Source: Maricaulis sp039978735 (GTDB taxonomy: Bacteria; Pseudomonadota; Alphaproteobacteria; Caulobacterales; Maricaulaceae). Taken from it: DNA of 64,000 bases. The stretch lies in NCBI RefSeq assembly GCF_039978735.1, contig NZ_JBDWAS010000045.1, forward strand, positions 62,001-126,000, written 5' to 3'. The position numbers and the translations under genes were made by a program. Every line of letters starts with the position of its first letter. Positions within the stretch are counted from its first letter, which is position 1. Positions 8,502 through 17,065 of the stretch are shown piece by piece. The notes beneath the pieces are model-generated. The model searched no databases and was not told the DNA's origin. It was given only the letters and a program-made list of their open reading frames with translations.

Positions 8502-9242
8502 ATGACTGACGCGCCTGCCCCTTCCCTGCCGTGGACTGCAACGGCCTTGACCCTCTTCCCGGAGGCGTTTCCCGGACCGCTTGGCGTGTCGCTGATCGGC
8601 GCAGCTGCGAATCGTGGGTTGTGGGCGCTGGAAACTGTGGACATCCGGGATTTTTCCCGTCATAAGCACCGCTCCGTGGACGACACCCCGGCCGGCGGAG
8701 GCGCTGGTATGGTGCTCAGGCCGGATGTAGCCGCGGAGGCGATTGATACGGTGCAGTCTCGCTGGCAAGGCGGGAAACGGCCGTTGATCTATTTGACGCC
8801 GCGAGGACGACCGCTCTCTCAATCCCGGGTCCGGGAATGGGCGGCCGGTTCTGGCGTTGTCGTATTCTGCGGCCGGTTCGAAGGGCTCGATCAACGGGTC
8901 ATCGACAGTCGCGGGATGGAAGAGGTCAGTGTCGGCGATGCCGTGCTGGCCGGTGGCGAAGGCCCTGCCCAGGTTCTCATCGAGGCCTGTGTGAGACTTC
9001 TCCCCGGCGTGCTGGGCGACCCGGCCTCGGCCGAAGATGAGAGTTTCGAGGGCGATCTCCTCGAATATCCTCACTATACGCGTCCGCGCGTGTTCGAGGA
9101 TGAAGAGATCCCCGAAGTCCTGCTCTCGGGGCACCATGGCCGGATAGAGGCCTGGCGCCGGGAACAGGCGGAAGAGATTACGAAGGCGCGGCGCCCCGAC
9201 CTCTGGGCGAGGTACGTGGCGCGCAAGGAGAATGCACGATGA
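8502..9242 (+). CDS. trmD: tRNA (guanine-N1)-methyltransferase TrmD
   Basis: Methylates G37 of tRNAs with G at position 36, preventing frameshifts. The 246 residues have the SPOUT knot signature: LTLFPEAFPG at the start, HRSVDDTPAGGGAGMVLRPD, LIYLTPRGRPLSQ, VFCGRFEGLDQRVID and SVGDAVLAGGEGPAQVLIEA. The C-terminal helical domain (YTRPRVFEDEEIPEVLLSGHH) carries the tRNA-binding residues. The same frame is open for another 284 codons upstream, but that part reads through antisense lipoprotein and repeats, so the ATG at 8502 was chosen. It overlaps rplS by four bases (ATGA), implying coupled translation. Confidence 0.96.
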   Translation: MTDAPAPSLPWTATALTLFPEAFPGPLGVSLIGAAANRGLWALETVDIRDFSRHKHRSVDDTPAGGGAGMVLRPDVAAEAIDTVQSRWQGGKRPLIYLTPRGRPLSQSRVREWAAGSGVVVFCGRFEGLDQRVIDSRGMEEVSVGDAVLAGGEGPAQVLIEACVRLLPGVLGDPASAEDESFEGDLLEYPHYTRPRVFEDEEIPEVLLSGHHGRIEAWRREQAEEITKARRPDLWARYVARKENAR

Positions 9243-9631
9243 ACATGATCGAGCAGCTTGAAAAAGAAGAAGCCGCCCGCGTTCTGGGCGAGAAGACCAT
9301 CCCGGATTTCAGCGCCGGCGACACGCTGCGCGTCCATGTTCGCATCAAGGAAGGCGACCGTGAGCGGATCCAGGTGTTCGAAGGCGTCTGCATCGCCCGC
9401 AATGGCGGCGGCCTGAACGAGAGCTACACCGTTCGCAAGATTTCCTTCGGTGAAGGTGTCGAGCGCGTTTTCCCGGTCTACTCGCCGAATGTCGAGCTGA
9501 TCGAGATCAAGCGGAAGGGCAAGGTCCGCCGCGCGAAGCTGTATTACCTGCGCGACCGTCGCGGCAAGTCGGCCCGTATCGCCGAACGCGTCACCGGCCG
9601 CGGCATCGAGAAGCGCGAAGCCAAGAAATAG
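9239..9631 (+). CDS. rplS: 50S ribosomal protein L19
   Basis: A 130-residue ribosomal protein at the 30S-50S interface. Typical L19 segments are visible: FSAGDTLRVHVRIKEGDRER, QVFEGVCIARNGGGLNESYT, GVERVFPVYSPNVELIEIK and the basic KLYYLRDRRGKSARI. The ATG overlaps the trmD stop. The gene ends the cluster and is followed 27 bases later by a strong intrinsic terminator. Confidence 0.98.
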   Translation: MNMIEQLEKEEAARVLGEKTIPDFSAGDTLRVHVRIKEGDRERIQVFEGVCIARNGGGLNESYTVRKISFGEGVERVFPVYSPNVELIEIKRKGKVRRAKLYYLRDRRGKSARIAERVTGRGIEKREAKK

Positions 9632-9658
9632 GCGTCCGCCCTCGCGCGATTTCAAAAA

Positions 9659-9686
9659 CCCCGCCGGGAAACCGGCGGGGTTTTTT
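9659..9686 (+). terminator. Intrinsic terminator after rplS
   Basis: A perfect 9-bp GC-rich stem (CCCCGCCGG/CCGGCGGGG) with a GAAA loop is followed directly by six T residues. It closes the ffh-rplS ribosomal cluster. Confidence 0.95.
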
Positions 9687-9718
9687 GGTTTGCGTACCCG
9701 CTTCCTGTCTCCATTCAC

Positions 9719-9817
9719 CCGTCATCCCCCGGCTTGTCCGGGGGACCCCGTCCATCCTGCTGCCGGGTTGTCTGAGGTCCCCCGGATACCTGCTTTGCAG
9801 GTCCCGTGGGATGACGG
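9719..9817. repeat. Short element bounded by inverted CGTCATCCC ends
   Basis: About 98 bases bounded by CGTCATCCC on the left and GGGATGACG on the right, with internal hairpins (CCCCCGG/CCGGGGG; ACCTGC/GCAGGT). A related text (GTCATCCCGG) occurs at 19206-19260. It looks like a structured intergenic repeat of the kind common in alphaproteobacteria. No gene is seen between the rplS terminator and 9881. Confidence 0.5.
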
Positions 9818-9880
9818 CCGGAGCGACGAGGGTCACCCGCCCCCTTCACCTCACCCGTCAATCCCGCTTAACTCGGCCCC

Positions 9881-10591
9881 ATGACAGGCTCGCTCGTCAT
9901 TCTCACCGGCGCCGGCGTTTCGGCTGAATCCGGGCTGGGCACGTTCCGCGATACGGACGGGCTGTGGGCGAAGTTCGACTGGCGGGCGCTGGCCACGCCG
10001 GAAGCCTTCGCGGCCCAGCCCTTCAAGGTGCATGAATTCTACAATGCCCGCCGCGCCAATCTGGCGACCGCCCGGCCGCATGCGGCGCACGACGCGCTGG
10101 CGCGTCTGGAACGCGACTGGCTGGCGCGCGGCGGGGACTTCCTGCTGGTCACCCAGAATGTCGACGATCTGCACGAGCAGGCCGGCTCGCAGCGCCTCAT
10201 TCACATGCATGGCGAGCTGAAGAAGATGCGCTGCGAGGCCTGCCACACGGTCACCACGGCCTTCGACGAGCTCGGCACGGACACGCCCTGTCCGCGCTGC
10301 CAGCAGCCCGGCTTCCTGCGGCCGCACGTGGTGTGGTTCGGCGAGATCCCGCTGGAGATGGATCTGATCTTCCAGGCGCTGGAAACCTGCACCCATTTCG
10401 TCGCGATCGGCACGTCCGGCACGGTCTATCCCGCCGCCGGCTTCTCAGAGATTGCCCGCCGCGCCGGCGCGCATCTCACCGAGATCAACCTGGCCGAGAC
10501 CGACACCTCACCCGTCTTCGACAGCCACATCACCGGCCCGGCCAGCGCCGCCGTGCCTGCCTGGGTCGAAGCGTTTCTGGCGCAGGGGTGA
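9881..10591 (+). CDS. cobB: NAD-dependent protein deacylase (sirtuin, class III)
   Basis: A 236-residue SIR2-family enzyme that uses NAD+ to remove acyl groups from lysines. It shows ILTGAGVSAESGLGTFRD at 7-24, TQNVDDLHEQAG near 90, and the catalytic His in HMHGEL. The zinc ligands are two CxxC pairs (CEAC, CPRC), followed by RPHVVWFGE and GTSGTVYPAAG. Tyr and Arg at the usual desuccinylase positions were not checked, so acyl preference is open. It is preceded by repeats and followed by family C repeats, and appears to stand alone. Confidence 0.93.
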   Translation: MTGSLVILTGAGVSAESGLGTFRDTDGLWAKFDWRALATPEAFAAQPFKVHEFYNARRANLATARPHAAHDALARLERDWLARGGDFLLVTQNVDDLHEQAGSQRLIHMHGELKKMRCEACHTVTTAFDELGTDTPCPRCQQPGFLRPHVVWFGEIPLEMDLIFQALETCTHFVAIGTSGTVYPAAGFSEIARRAGAHLTEINLAETDTSPVFDSHITGPASAAVPAWVEAFLAQG

Positions 10592-10611
10592 AAGACCGGG
10601 CGGTTGAGGGG

Positions 10612-10762
10612 TCGTCCTTCCCCTTGACGGGGAAGGTGGGCCGCGGCGAAGCCCCGGGTCGGAAGGGGTGTTGCGATAGTGGCGGACCTGGCAAAACCTC
10701 GCCCCCACCCACTCCACCGCTGCTGCGCAGCGGTCCCCCTCGCCCATCAAGGGCGAGGACAG
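10612..10762. repeat. Composite palindromic repeat, second copy of family C
   Basis: This contains the same modules as 8246-8382, in the reverse order: CCTTCCCC/GGGGAAGG at 10617-10637, then CCCACTCCACC and CTCGCCC/GGGCGAG at 10739-10757. It fills the gap between cobB and the convergent zincin-like gene. Confidence 0.6.
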
Positions 10763-10771
10763 ATACGCCCC

Positions 10772-11182
10772 TCAGCCCTCATCCTCGATGCGGTGCATGT
10801 CTTCGTCGGAGAGGCCGAAATGATGGCCGATCTCGTGCACCAGGACATGGGCGACCAGCTCGCCCAGCGGGATGTCGCCGCGCTCGGCCCATTCGTCCAG
10901 GATCGGACGGCGGAACAGGAAGACCCGGTCCGGTTCCGGCGAGGGGTCGATCACAGACTTGCGGGCCAGATCGACGCCGATATAGACGCCGGTCAGTTCG
11001 AACGCGTCCGCCATGCCGAGCGCGTCGAGGGTTTCACCATCGGCGAAGTCGGCGACGAAGATCTCCACCCGCCCGCACATCTTGCGGAAACCGTCGGGCA
11101 GGCCGTCCCAGGCCTGGCCGGCGAGGGCTTCGAAATCTTCCAGGGAGGGCGGCAAAAGGCCGTGGGGCAGGGATTGGGTCAT
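10772..11182 (-). CDS. Zincin-like metallopeptidase (HExxH, DUF1025-like)
   Basis: A 136-residue protein with the zinc motif HEIGHHFGLSDED near its C terminus (HExxHxxGxxD type), preceded by LGELVAHVLV. The family is a small minimal metallopeptidase fold widespread in alphaproteobacteria and actinobacteria; the substrate is unknown. The start at 11182 (MTQSLPHGL) was chosen over a frame that opens 40 codons upstream, because the upstream codons would run over the SOS box. It is divergent from mmcB, with the LexA-type box between the two. Confidence 0.8.
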   Translation of the reverse strand: MTQSLPHGLLPPSLEDFEALAGQAWDGLPDGFRKMCGRVEIFVADFADGETLDALGMADAFELTGVYIGVDLARKSVIDPSPEPDRVFLFRRPILDEWAERGDIPLGELVAHVLVHEIGHHFGLSDEDMHRIEDEG

Positions 11183-11244
11183 GGCCCCCGTATACCGGTC
11201 GTGGACCGGCCTGTCAGTCCGCTTCGGCGGCGGTCTTGAAATGC

Positions 11245-11259
11245 GAACAAATATGGAAC
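11245..11259. promoter_or_regulatory. LexA (SOS) box, GAAC-N7-GAAC
   Basis: GAACAAATATGGAAC matches exactly the alphaproteobacterial LexA operator (GTTC-N7-GTTC on the other strand). It lies 12 bases before the mmcB start and 63 bases upstream of the divergent metallopeptidase gene, so it could control either or both. It also overlaps two upstream in-frame ATGs, which argues for the later mmcB start at 11271. Confidence 0.8.
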
Positions 11260-11270
11260 AATCTTGCATC

Positions 11271-11720
11271 ATGGACCTGTCCGACGTTGCCTCCGCCGCC
11301 AATCCGGATATCGACGACGCCCAGGCGCTGATGCGCGGGGCGGCGCGCCTGCTCTGGCAGATGGGCTATAGCGCGATCCCGGAATTCATCCTGCCCGATG
11401 GCCGCCGCGCCGATCTCGCCGCGCTCGGCCGCAAGGGCGAGATCACCATTGTCGAGGTGAAGTCCGGCATTGCCGACTTCCGCGCCGACAACAAGTGGGA
11501 GAATTACACCGGCTATTGCGAGCGGCTGTATTTCGCCGTCTCCCAGCGCTTCCCGCACGACCTCATCCCGGACCATGCCGGCCTGATCATTGCCGACGGG
11601 TTCGGCGGGGCAGTGGTGCGCGAAAGTCCGGTCCTCGCCCTCGCCCCGGCCCGCCGCAAGGCCCTCACCCTGCGCTTCGCCCGCGCCGCCGCCGACCGGC
11701 TGATGCGCGTGGAGGAATAG
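11271..11720 (+). CDS. mmcB: MmcB family DNA repair protein
   Basis: A 149-residue protein of the MmcB family, identified in Caulobacter as a LexA-controlled factor for mitomycin C tolerance. The fold is a PD-(D/E)XK-like nuclease: LLWQMGYSAIPEFILPDGRRADLAAL, then EITIVEVKSGIADFRADNKW with the E-x-K pair. TYR/PHE-rich YTGYCERLYFAVS follows. The start at 11271 (MDLSDVASA) is preferred because alternatives at 11241 and 11253 fall inside the LexA box. An exact SOS operator immediately upstream supports both identity and regulation. Confidence 0.9.
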   Translation: MDLSDVASAANPDIDDAQALMRGAARLLWQMGYSAIPEFILPDGRRADLAALGRKGEITIVEVKSGIADFRADNKWENYTGYCERLYFAVSQRFPHDLIPDHAGLIIADGFGGAVVRESPVLALAPARRKALTLRFARAAADRLMRVEE

Positions 11721-11723
11721 GCC

Positions 11724-11913
11724 AGGGGACATGTACCTCCGGTACGTGTCCCGGAATATAAGTGTCCCGGAATTCGGTGGGCGGCAGACGCCGGCGGTAG
11801 TGAGCCCGTCAGAGGAACCCGGCCTGGCGACGGCAGCTTGCGTCACATATCCGGCGTCCGCACAGACATTCCGTTCGGCCTTGCAGGGACACGTACCGGA
11901 GGTACATGTCCCT
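11724..11913. mobile_element. REPIN-like element with 28-bp inverted ends
   Basis: The left end (11725-11752) and the reverse complement of the right end (11885-11913) match over about 27 of 28 bases. Each end is itself a near-palindrome: GGGACATGTACC and GGTACGTGTCCC around TCC. Two inverted REP-like hairpins about 130 bases apart are the definition of a REPIN, a non-autonomous element moved by RAYT (IS200-like) transposases. No transposase gene is in the window. The element starts three bases after the mmcB stop. Confidence 0.65.
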
Positions 11914-11967
11914 AAAAGTCACCGGCCTTCGCCGGGCATCCATCCGGGGTGACAACGCGCCCCCGTC

Positions 11968-12657
11968 CTACACCGCCTCAGTCGCCCGCATCTCGCGCAG
12001 CAGCCCTTCGAACGCCTCCATCCGCGGTGCGAAACGTTGTTCCACCGCGCCGCGCACGTGCACACAGGCCTTGTCCGGGCTGCCGCAATCGACGGGCGGA
12101 TGCGGATCGTATTCCAGACCCAGCTGGATCGCCTGGGCGACGGTCTCGCCGGCCAGTTCCACGACGACGGTGAAGGCGAAGTCGATCCCCGCCGTCACGC
12201 CGCCGCCGGTGAAGAGATTGCCGTCGCGCACCACGCGCGCCTTCACCGGTTCCGCGCCGAAGGCCGTCAGCAGCTCGTGATAGCGCCAGTGCGTTGTCGC
12301 CTGGCGGCCCGCCAGAAGACCCGCTGCACCCAGGATGAAAGCCCCCGTGCACACCGAGGTGACATAGCGCGCCTGCGCACCCTGGCGTTTGACAAAATCG
12401 ACGATCTCCGCGTCCTGCATCGCCGCATCGACGCCGAAGCCGCCGGGAATGCAGATCAGGTCGAGATCGGGACAAGCGGCAATCGTCGTATCCGGCAGGA
12501 TGAAGGGCCCGCAATCGGTGCGCACGGGATCGAGCGTCTTGCCGACGAGATGGACTTTCGCGCCGGGCACGCGGGAGAGCACCTGCAACGGACCGGTGAA
12601 GTCCAGCTGGGTGATGTCGTCGAACAGCAGGAAACCGATAGTCAGCGTGGCGGTCAT
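11968..12657 (-). CDS. DJ-1/PfpI family protein, isonitrile hydratase-like
   Basis: A 229-residue cytosolic protein of the DJ-1 superfamily. The strand LTIGFLLFDDITQLDFTGPLQVL opens the fold. The nucleophile elbow is SVCTGAFILGAAGLL (Cys about 108), with nearby TTHWRYHELL and GGGVTAGIDFAF, the pattern of isonitrile hydratase (InhA)-like members. The C-terminal part (YDPHPPVDCGSPDKA) is also typical of that subgroup. It lies two bases after the GlxA-type regulator and is probably co-transcribed, so the regulator may control it. Catalytic activity is inferred only. Confidence 0.85.
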   Translation of the reverse strand: MTATLTIGFLLFDDITQLDFTGPLQVLSRVPGAKVHLVGKTLDPVRTDCGPFILPDTTIAACPDLDLICIPGGFGVDAAMQDAEIVDFVKRQGAQARYVTSVCTGAFILGAAGLLAGRQATTHWRYHELLTAFGAEPVKARVVRDGNLFTGGGVTAGIDFAFTVVVELAGETVAQAIQLGLEYDPHPPVDCGSPDKACVHVRGAVEQRFAPRMEAFEGLLREMRATEAV

Positions 12658-12659
12658 GA

Positions 12660-13655
12660 TCAGGCCTCTTCTTTCAGGGGGGAGGTGAAACGGGCGCGAT
12701 AATCGCTCGGCGTCACGCCCAGCTGACGCATGAAGGCGCGGTCCATGCGCTGGTGCGTGCCGAAGCCGCAGGCCTGCGCCACCGTGTCGATGCGCTGGCG
12801 GGTCTCGACCAGAAGGCAGCGCGCCAGATCGATCCGCACGCGTTCGATGAAGGCGGCCGGCGAAGTGGTCATCTCGCGGCGGCACAGCCGGCTCAGCGTG
12901 CGCGGCGAAACGGCGAGCGTGTCGCACATCGCGGCGACCGACCAGTCGCGCTCCGGCGCCGCCCGCACCGCCTCGGCCAGCCGCGCCAGCCGGCGGTCGT
13001 CCGCGCCCTGGGCCGCCAGATCGGCGGAAAACTGCGCCTGGCCGCCCGAGCGCATGCGGTAGACGACATTCTCGCGCGCCACGGCCAGGGCCAGATCGCG
13101 GTCGTGATCGGTCTCGATCAGGGCCAGGGCGAGATCGATCCCCGCCGTCACTCCCGCCGAAGTCCACACCTTGCCGTCGCGGATGAAGATCGCGTCGGGC
13201 TCGACCTCAAGCGCGGGATAATAGCGCTGCAGCCGGGCCGCCGAACGCCAGTGCGTGGTGACACGGCAGCCGTCCAGATGGCCCCAGCGGGCCAGCAGGA
13301 AAGTACCCGAACACACCGAGGCGACGCGGCCCGCGCGGTCGAAGGCCGTCTCGATAAAGGTCTGGATGCCCGGTGCAGCAAGCGCGGTGCGTACACCAGG
13401 GGCTTCGCCGCCCGCGACAATCGCCGTGCAGCCCGGCCCAAGGCGCCCTGCCGCATCGGACGCGCTGTCCCCGGCGATCACGGGCAGGCCCGACGAGCTG
13501 GCGACGGGGCCGGCCTGCGGTGCGGCGACGCGGATATCGTAGAGCGGGCGGCCGGCGGCCCGGTTGGCGGCCGAGAACATGGCCAGCGGCCCGGTGAGGT
13601 CGAGCAGCTGGAAACCCGGATAGATCAGGAAGACGAGGGTGTGCGGAGCATCCAT
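12660..13655 (-). CDS. GlxA-type transcriptional regulator (DJ-1 + AraC HTH)
   Basis: A 331-residue two-domain regulator. The N-terminal DJ-1-like domain (1-190) has FLIYPGFQLLDLTGPLAMF and SVCSGTFLLARWG. The C-terminal AraC/XylS DNA-binding domain (about 230-325) has the two helix-turn-helix segments WSVAAMCDTLAVSPRTLSRL and RIDTVAQACGFGTHQRMDRA. In this family the first domain senses a small molecule. The start at 13655 (MDAPHTLVF) begins the DJ-1 strand directly. It is the first gene of a two-gene unit with the isonitrile hydratase-like protein. Confidence 0.9.
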   Translation of the reverse strand: MDAPHTLVFLIYPGFQLLDLTGPLAMFSAANRAAGRPLYDIRVAAPQAGPVASSSGLPVIAGDSASDAAGRLGPGCTAIVAGGEAPGVRTALAAPGIQTFIETAFDRAGRVASVCSGTFLLARWGHLDGCRVTTHWRSAARLQRYYPALEVEPDAIFIRDGKVWTSAGVTAGIDLALALIETDHDRDLALAVARENVVYRMRSGGQAQFSADLAAQGADDRRLARLAEAVRAAPERDWSVAAMCDTLAVSPRTLSRLCRREMTTSPAAFIERVRIDLARCLLVETRQRIDTVAQACGFGTHQRMDRAFMRQLGVTPSDYRARFTSPLKEEA

Positions 13656-13798
13656 GCCCGCCACCCTAGCCCCACCCCGCCATGGCCCAAAGGCCATTCA
13701 TGGGGCAAATCGGGTCATTCAACGCAAATCCGGAGCTCTCTTGTCCTTCCCCTTGATGGGGAAGGACCGCCGCATCTCGCTGGCAGCACCTGCCCCAA

Positions 13799-14179
13799 CT
13801 AAGCCTCCGGCTTCACGCGCCAGGGCGGGTCGATACGGTTTTCGCCGGCATGGTAGATCTTGATCTTGTGCCCGTCGGGATCGGCGAGGATCGCCTCGCG
13901 CCACAGCCAGGACTGGTCTTCCGGCTGCGTCTCAAAGACCAGGCCCTCGGCCTCCAGCTCCCGCACGCGCGCATCCATGTCGGCATCTTCCAGATAGATC
14001 ACCGCGCCGGGATGGACCGGCCCGGTCTCGACATGGATGGAAAACGTCGTATCGCCCTCGGGCGCCAGGAAGCGGCAATAGTGCGGGCTGTCGACCAGGA
14101 GCCGGAAACCGAGCTGAAGGTAGAAGGCTTTCGAGCGGGGAATATCACGGACGGGGAGGGTTATCTGGTTCAGCTGCAT
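13799..14179 (-). CDS. VOC (glyoxalase-like) family protein
   Basis: A protein of 126 residues with two beta-alpha-beta-beta-beta modules of the vicinal oxygen chelate fold: MQLNQITLPVRDIPRSKAFY at the start and DPDGHKIKIYHAGEN near the end. Candidate metal ligands are His near 47 (SIHVE) and Glu or His in the second module. The substrate is not deducible. The start at 14179 lies inside the 3' end of the DUF4340 gene (35-base overlap), so it is probably translated as the last gene of the ABC operon. Confidence 0.8.
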   Translation of the reverse strand: MQLNQITLPVRDIPRSKAFYLQLGFRLLVDSPHYCRFLAPEGDTTFSIHVETGPVHPGAVIYLEDADMDARVRELEAEGLVFETQPEDQSWLWREAILADPDGHKIKIYHAGENRIDPPWRVKPEA

Positions 14180-15221
14180 CGGTCTCGCTCTCCCGCCTGG
14201 GATCGGCAATCTGGTCCAGCGGCCGGATCAGACGGTCCAGCGTCAGGTCCGACAGCAGGAAGGCCCACCCGTCGGCTGCCGCATTGATCGCATCGGCCTC
14301 GCCGCGGGCATCGTCGGTCAGGGCCTCGGCCTGCAACACCGCCCAGCGGGTATCCCCCAGCGCCAGCACGTCCAGGCTTACGCGCACACCGCCAAAGGTC
14401 TCGGCGATATGGCGGGCGACGACCTCGCCTTCAAGCCGCGAGGCGGCCCGCACATCGCGAAAGCGCACCCGCGCCAGTGCGCTGGCCGGGCCGTTGCCTG
14501 CCGCCGCCGTGATCAGCGTCCAGCCGCCCGGCTGGCGCAGGGCAAAGCTGCGCACGCTCGGCGAAGGGCGTTCCAGCCGGTAGGCCGGGCCCGCTTCCGG
14601 CACGATCGTGCTGACGGCGATCGCATTGGCGCCCAGTTCCAGGAAATCCAGATCCAGCCAGTGCGCCGCCTCGGCGATCGGCGGCAGGCTGGCCGCCGTC
14701 TCGCCCGGGCGCGCCGCATAGGTGCGGTTGCGGCCGGGAAAGCGCACATAGATGCCGGTCTCGGTTTCGCGCCCGATGAGGATATCGACCCGCACGGCGC
14801 CAGAGGCATCGCGTACGGTCACCCGGGTCGCCTCGCCCTCTTCGCCCCGGCCGCCCAGGCCCAGACGGGCATGCTTGGCCGGATCCGCGGTGCGCGCGCC
14901 GGCATAATCCAGCCCCGCCAGGAAGGCGTCGAGCTCGGCCAGCCGGCTCGCGACCACGGGATGCCCGTCACGGCTGGGCATGATCCAGCCGCTCTCGCTG
15001 CGTGTCAGGGTGAAATGATCCTCGGCGCTGTCGATCTCGATCTCGGCAGCGTCGGTCACCGCCTGCGGCCAGTCCGGCAGGACCGGGCCGGAGACCTCCG
15101 GCTGCCAGGCCTGGCGCGCCTGGTTCCAGGTCAGCCCGGCGGCAAGACCGAGAAGCGCGAGCGCCAGCACACCTGCAAGGGCAAGCCGGTTGCGGCGCTG
15201 GCGGTCCATCGGACGGCTCAT
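14145..15221 (-). CDS. DUF4340 domain-containing protein
   Basis: A 358-residue protein with a single N-terminal membrane anchor (about 12-32) and a large periplasmic part of DUF4340 type: ITDAAEIEIDSAEDHFTL-like opening, RVDILIGRETETGIYVRFPG and ALRQPGGWTLI. DUF4340 proteins commonly follow GldG-type ABC components; their role is unknown. The start overlaps the preceding gene by four bases (ATGA), giving tight coupling. It ends with a disordered tail rich in Asp, Glu and Pro. Confidence 0.8.
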   Translation of the reverse strand: MSRPMDRQRRNRLALAGVLALALLGLAAGLTWNQARQAWQPEVSGPVLPDWPQAVTDAAEIEIDSAEDHFTLTRSESGWIMPSRDGHPVVASRLAELDAFLAGLDYAGARTADPAKHARLGLGGRGEEGEATRVTVRDASGAVRVDILIGRETETGIYVRFPGRNRTYAARPGETAASLPPIAEAAHWLDLDFLELGANAIAVSTIVPEAGPAYRLERPSPSVRSFALRQPGGWTLITAAAGNGPASALARVRFRDVRAASRLEGEVVARHIAETFGGVRVSLDVLALGDTRWAVLQAEALTDDARGEADAINAAADGWAFLLSDLTLDRLIRPLDQIADPRRESETDAAEPDNPPRP

Positions 15222-17065
15222 GACGGTCTCCCCCGGCGGCGGCGCACCAGCGCACCGGCAATCCCGGCGAGGATGATCAGCACGGGCGGCACGCCGATGG
15301 TCCAGAATTGCAGCGTGGCGTTCAGCGCGTCGATATCGCGGCGGAAATCGCGTTCGACGGCGCGCAGCTCGGCCCGCGTCTCGGCGATCTGGTGGCGCAG
15401 GCGTTCGGCCTCCTCGCGCTGGGCCGCGCCCGAGGCCGACAGGAAGGCCGAGGCCTGGCCCGAGCCGGTCAGACTGTCCAGCTGTGCCTCGGCATCGGCG
15501 ATTTCCTGTTCCAGCGCATCCTGGATTTCCAGATAGCGGGTCTCGGCGGCCTCGCGCAGCCGGTCGACCCGGCTCATCGGCCGCAGCGAGGGCGTGCGCG
15601 AGCGCACCTCGATCAGCGCGCGGTCACCGGCCGCCATGTCGATCAGGTTCAGCGCCAGGGTGAGATTGTCGGCCACCATCATGTCGCCGACCGCCGGATC
15701 GGAGCGGACATAGTATGTGTCGTCCAGCCAGTCGGCATCGGCGACCACGGTGATATCGACCGGTGCATCGGCCTGGCCGACATGATCGGCCGGGCTGAAC
15801 AGCGTGTCGCCGGCGGGCGGACCGTCCGGAAAGGCCGTCTCCGGCAGGCCGGACAGGCGCGCCGCCAGCACCAGCGGCGCCGGTGCGGGCTGATAGCCGC
15901 GCAGAAGATCGTCCGGACCCGGCGCACCGGCAGCGATATCGGCATCGACCGCAGCGCCTTCCGGAGAAGTGACGACCAGCGGCGTCACCGCCATGCCGGG
16001 CTGGCCGACGGGTTCGAGATAGCCGGGCGAGCCGAAATTGATGCCCAGATCGAGCGTTGCCGTCGCCAGATCCTCGCCGGACAGCTGGGCCTGGCCGACC
16101 GAGAACCACAAGGGATAGGCGCGGCGGCGCGCCCGCCCGTCGGCATCGACAATCTCGACCGGCAGGCCGAGTGCCCGGTCCATAGCCACGCTCTGGGCGT
16201 CATAGGCGACGCCCCAGCGCGCCAGCAGCGGCCCCAGATCCGAGGAGCGGCGCGCGCGGATCGGCGGCAGACCGTCCGGTCCCGGCCGCAGGGCGACATG
16301 CGCCAGCGGGTCGATGAAGGCGAGCAGCCGCCCGCGGGTCAGCACGTGCTGGTCGATGCGGTAGAGCTGCGCCTCGCTCAGCTCGCCCGGATGCAGCAGT
16401 AAGAGCGCATCGGCCTCGGGCAGGTCCTGGAAGTCGCGATCCACCCAGACAATCTCATAGGCGCCGCTCAGCTCGGTGACGAAACGGTTGGGCGCGCCGG
16501 TGTCCGGCGTGATGGGCAGGCTGGTGATAACGGCAATGCGCGGACGGCGCGGCCGTTCCAGATCGGAGATCACGCGTGTGAGATCGTATTCCAGGCGCGC
16601 CTCGGAATCCTCGCGGAAGACCGGGATCACCGCCTGTTCGTCGATGGAATTGCGCGCCACCAGGCCGAAATAGAGCGAGGTACCGGCCTCGGTCGGCACA
16701 GCCTGCAGCCCGGCTTCCAGCGCGGCATCCTCGTCCGGCGAAAAGGGCTGGGGATCGATCTCGGTCAGCCGGATCATGCCGCCGGACCGGTCGGCATAGG
16801 CTTCCAGCATTTCGCGCACCCGGCTGGCATAGGCGCGGATCGCCGGATACTGGGCGGCCTCGGCGCGGGAATAGTAGAAACGCCACTCGACCGGTTCGGT
16901 GAGGCGGCCGATCACCTCTTCGGTGCCCGGCGAGAGGCGGTAAAGCCCCTGTTCGGTCAGGTCGAGCCGCCAGCTGCGCAGGGTCAGCCCGGCGATCTGG
17001 TTGCCCGCCAGGAAGATCACGGCGAGCGCCAGCAGCATCAGCGGCATGAAGAGGGCGCGTTTCAT
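15218..17065 (-). CDS. GldG-family ABC transporter auxiliary protein
   Basis: A 615-residue membrane protein with one N-terminal helix (about 6-28), a long periplasmic region of the ABC_transp_aux/GldG type (LTEQGLYRLSPGTEEVIGRL, VEWRFYYSRAEAAQYP, ITSLPITPD) and a coiled coil (about 540-585). A C-terminal helix (about 590-608) ends in an RRRRG-rich tail. It would assemble with the ATPase and permease encoded just upstream. In Bacteroidetes the homologues belong to gliding motility, but this subfamily is widespread in non-gliding proteobacteria and its substrate is unknown. The open frame extends further 5', but the start at 17065 overlaps the permease stop by four bases. Confidence 0.85.
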   Translation of the reverse strand: MKRALFMPLMLLALAVIFLAGNQIAGLTLRSWRLDLTEQGLYRLSPGTEEVIGRLTEPVEWRFYYSRAEAAQYPAIRAYASRVREMLEAYADRSGGMIRLTEIDPQPFSPDEDAALEAGLQAVPTEAGTSLYFGLVARNSIDEQAVIPVFREDSEARLEYDLTRVISDLERPRRPRIAVITSLPITPDTGAPNRFVTELSGAYEIVWVDRDFQDLPEADALLLLHPGELSEAQLYRIDQHVLTRGRLLAFIDPLAHVALRPGPDGLPPIRARRSSDLGPLLARWGVAYDAQSVAMDRALGLPVEIVDADGRARRRAYPLWFSVGQAQLSGEDLATATLDLGINFGSPGYLEPVGQPGMAVTPLVVTSPEGAAVDADIAAGAPGPDDLLRGYQPAPAPLVLAARLSGLPETAFPDGPPAGDTLFSPADHVGQADAPVDITVVADADWLDDTYYVRSDPAVGDMMVADNLTLALNLIDMAAGDRALIEVRSRTPSLRPMSRVDRLREAAETRYLEIQDALEQEIADAEAQLDSLTGSGQASAFLSASGAAQREEAERLRHQIAETRAELRAVERDFRRDIDALNATLQFWTIGVPPVLIILAGIAGALVRRRRGRPS

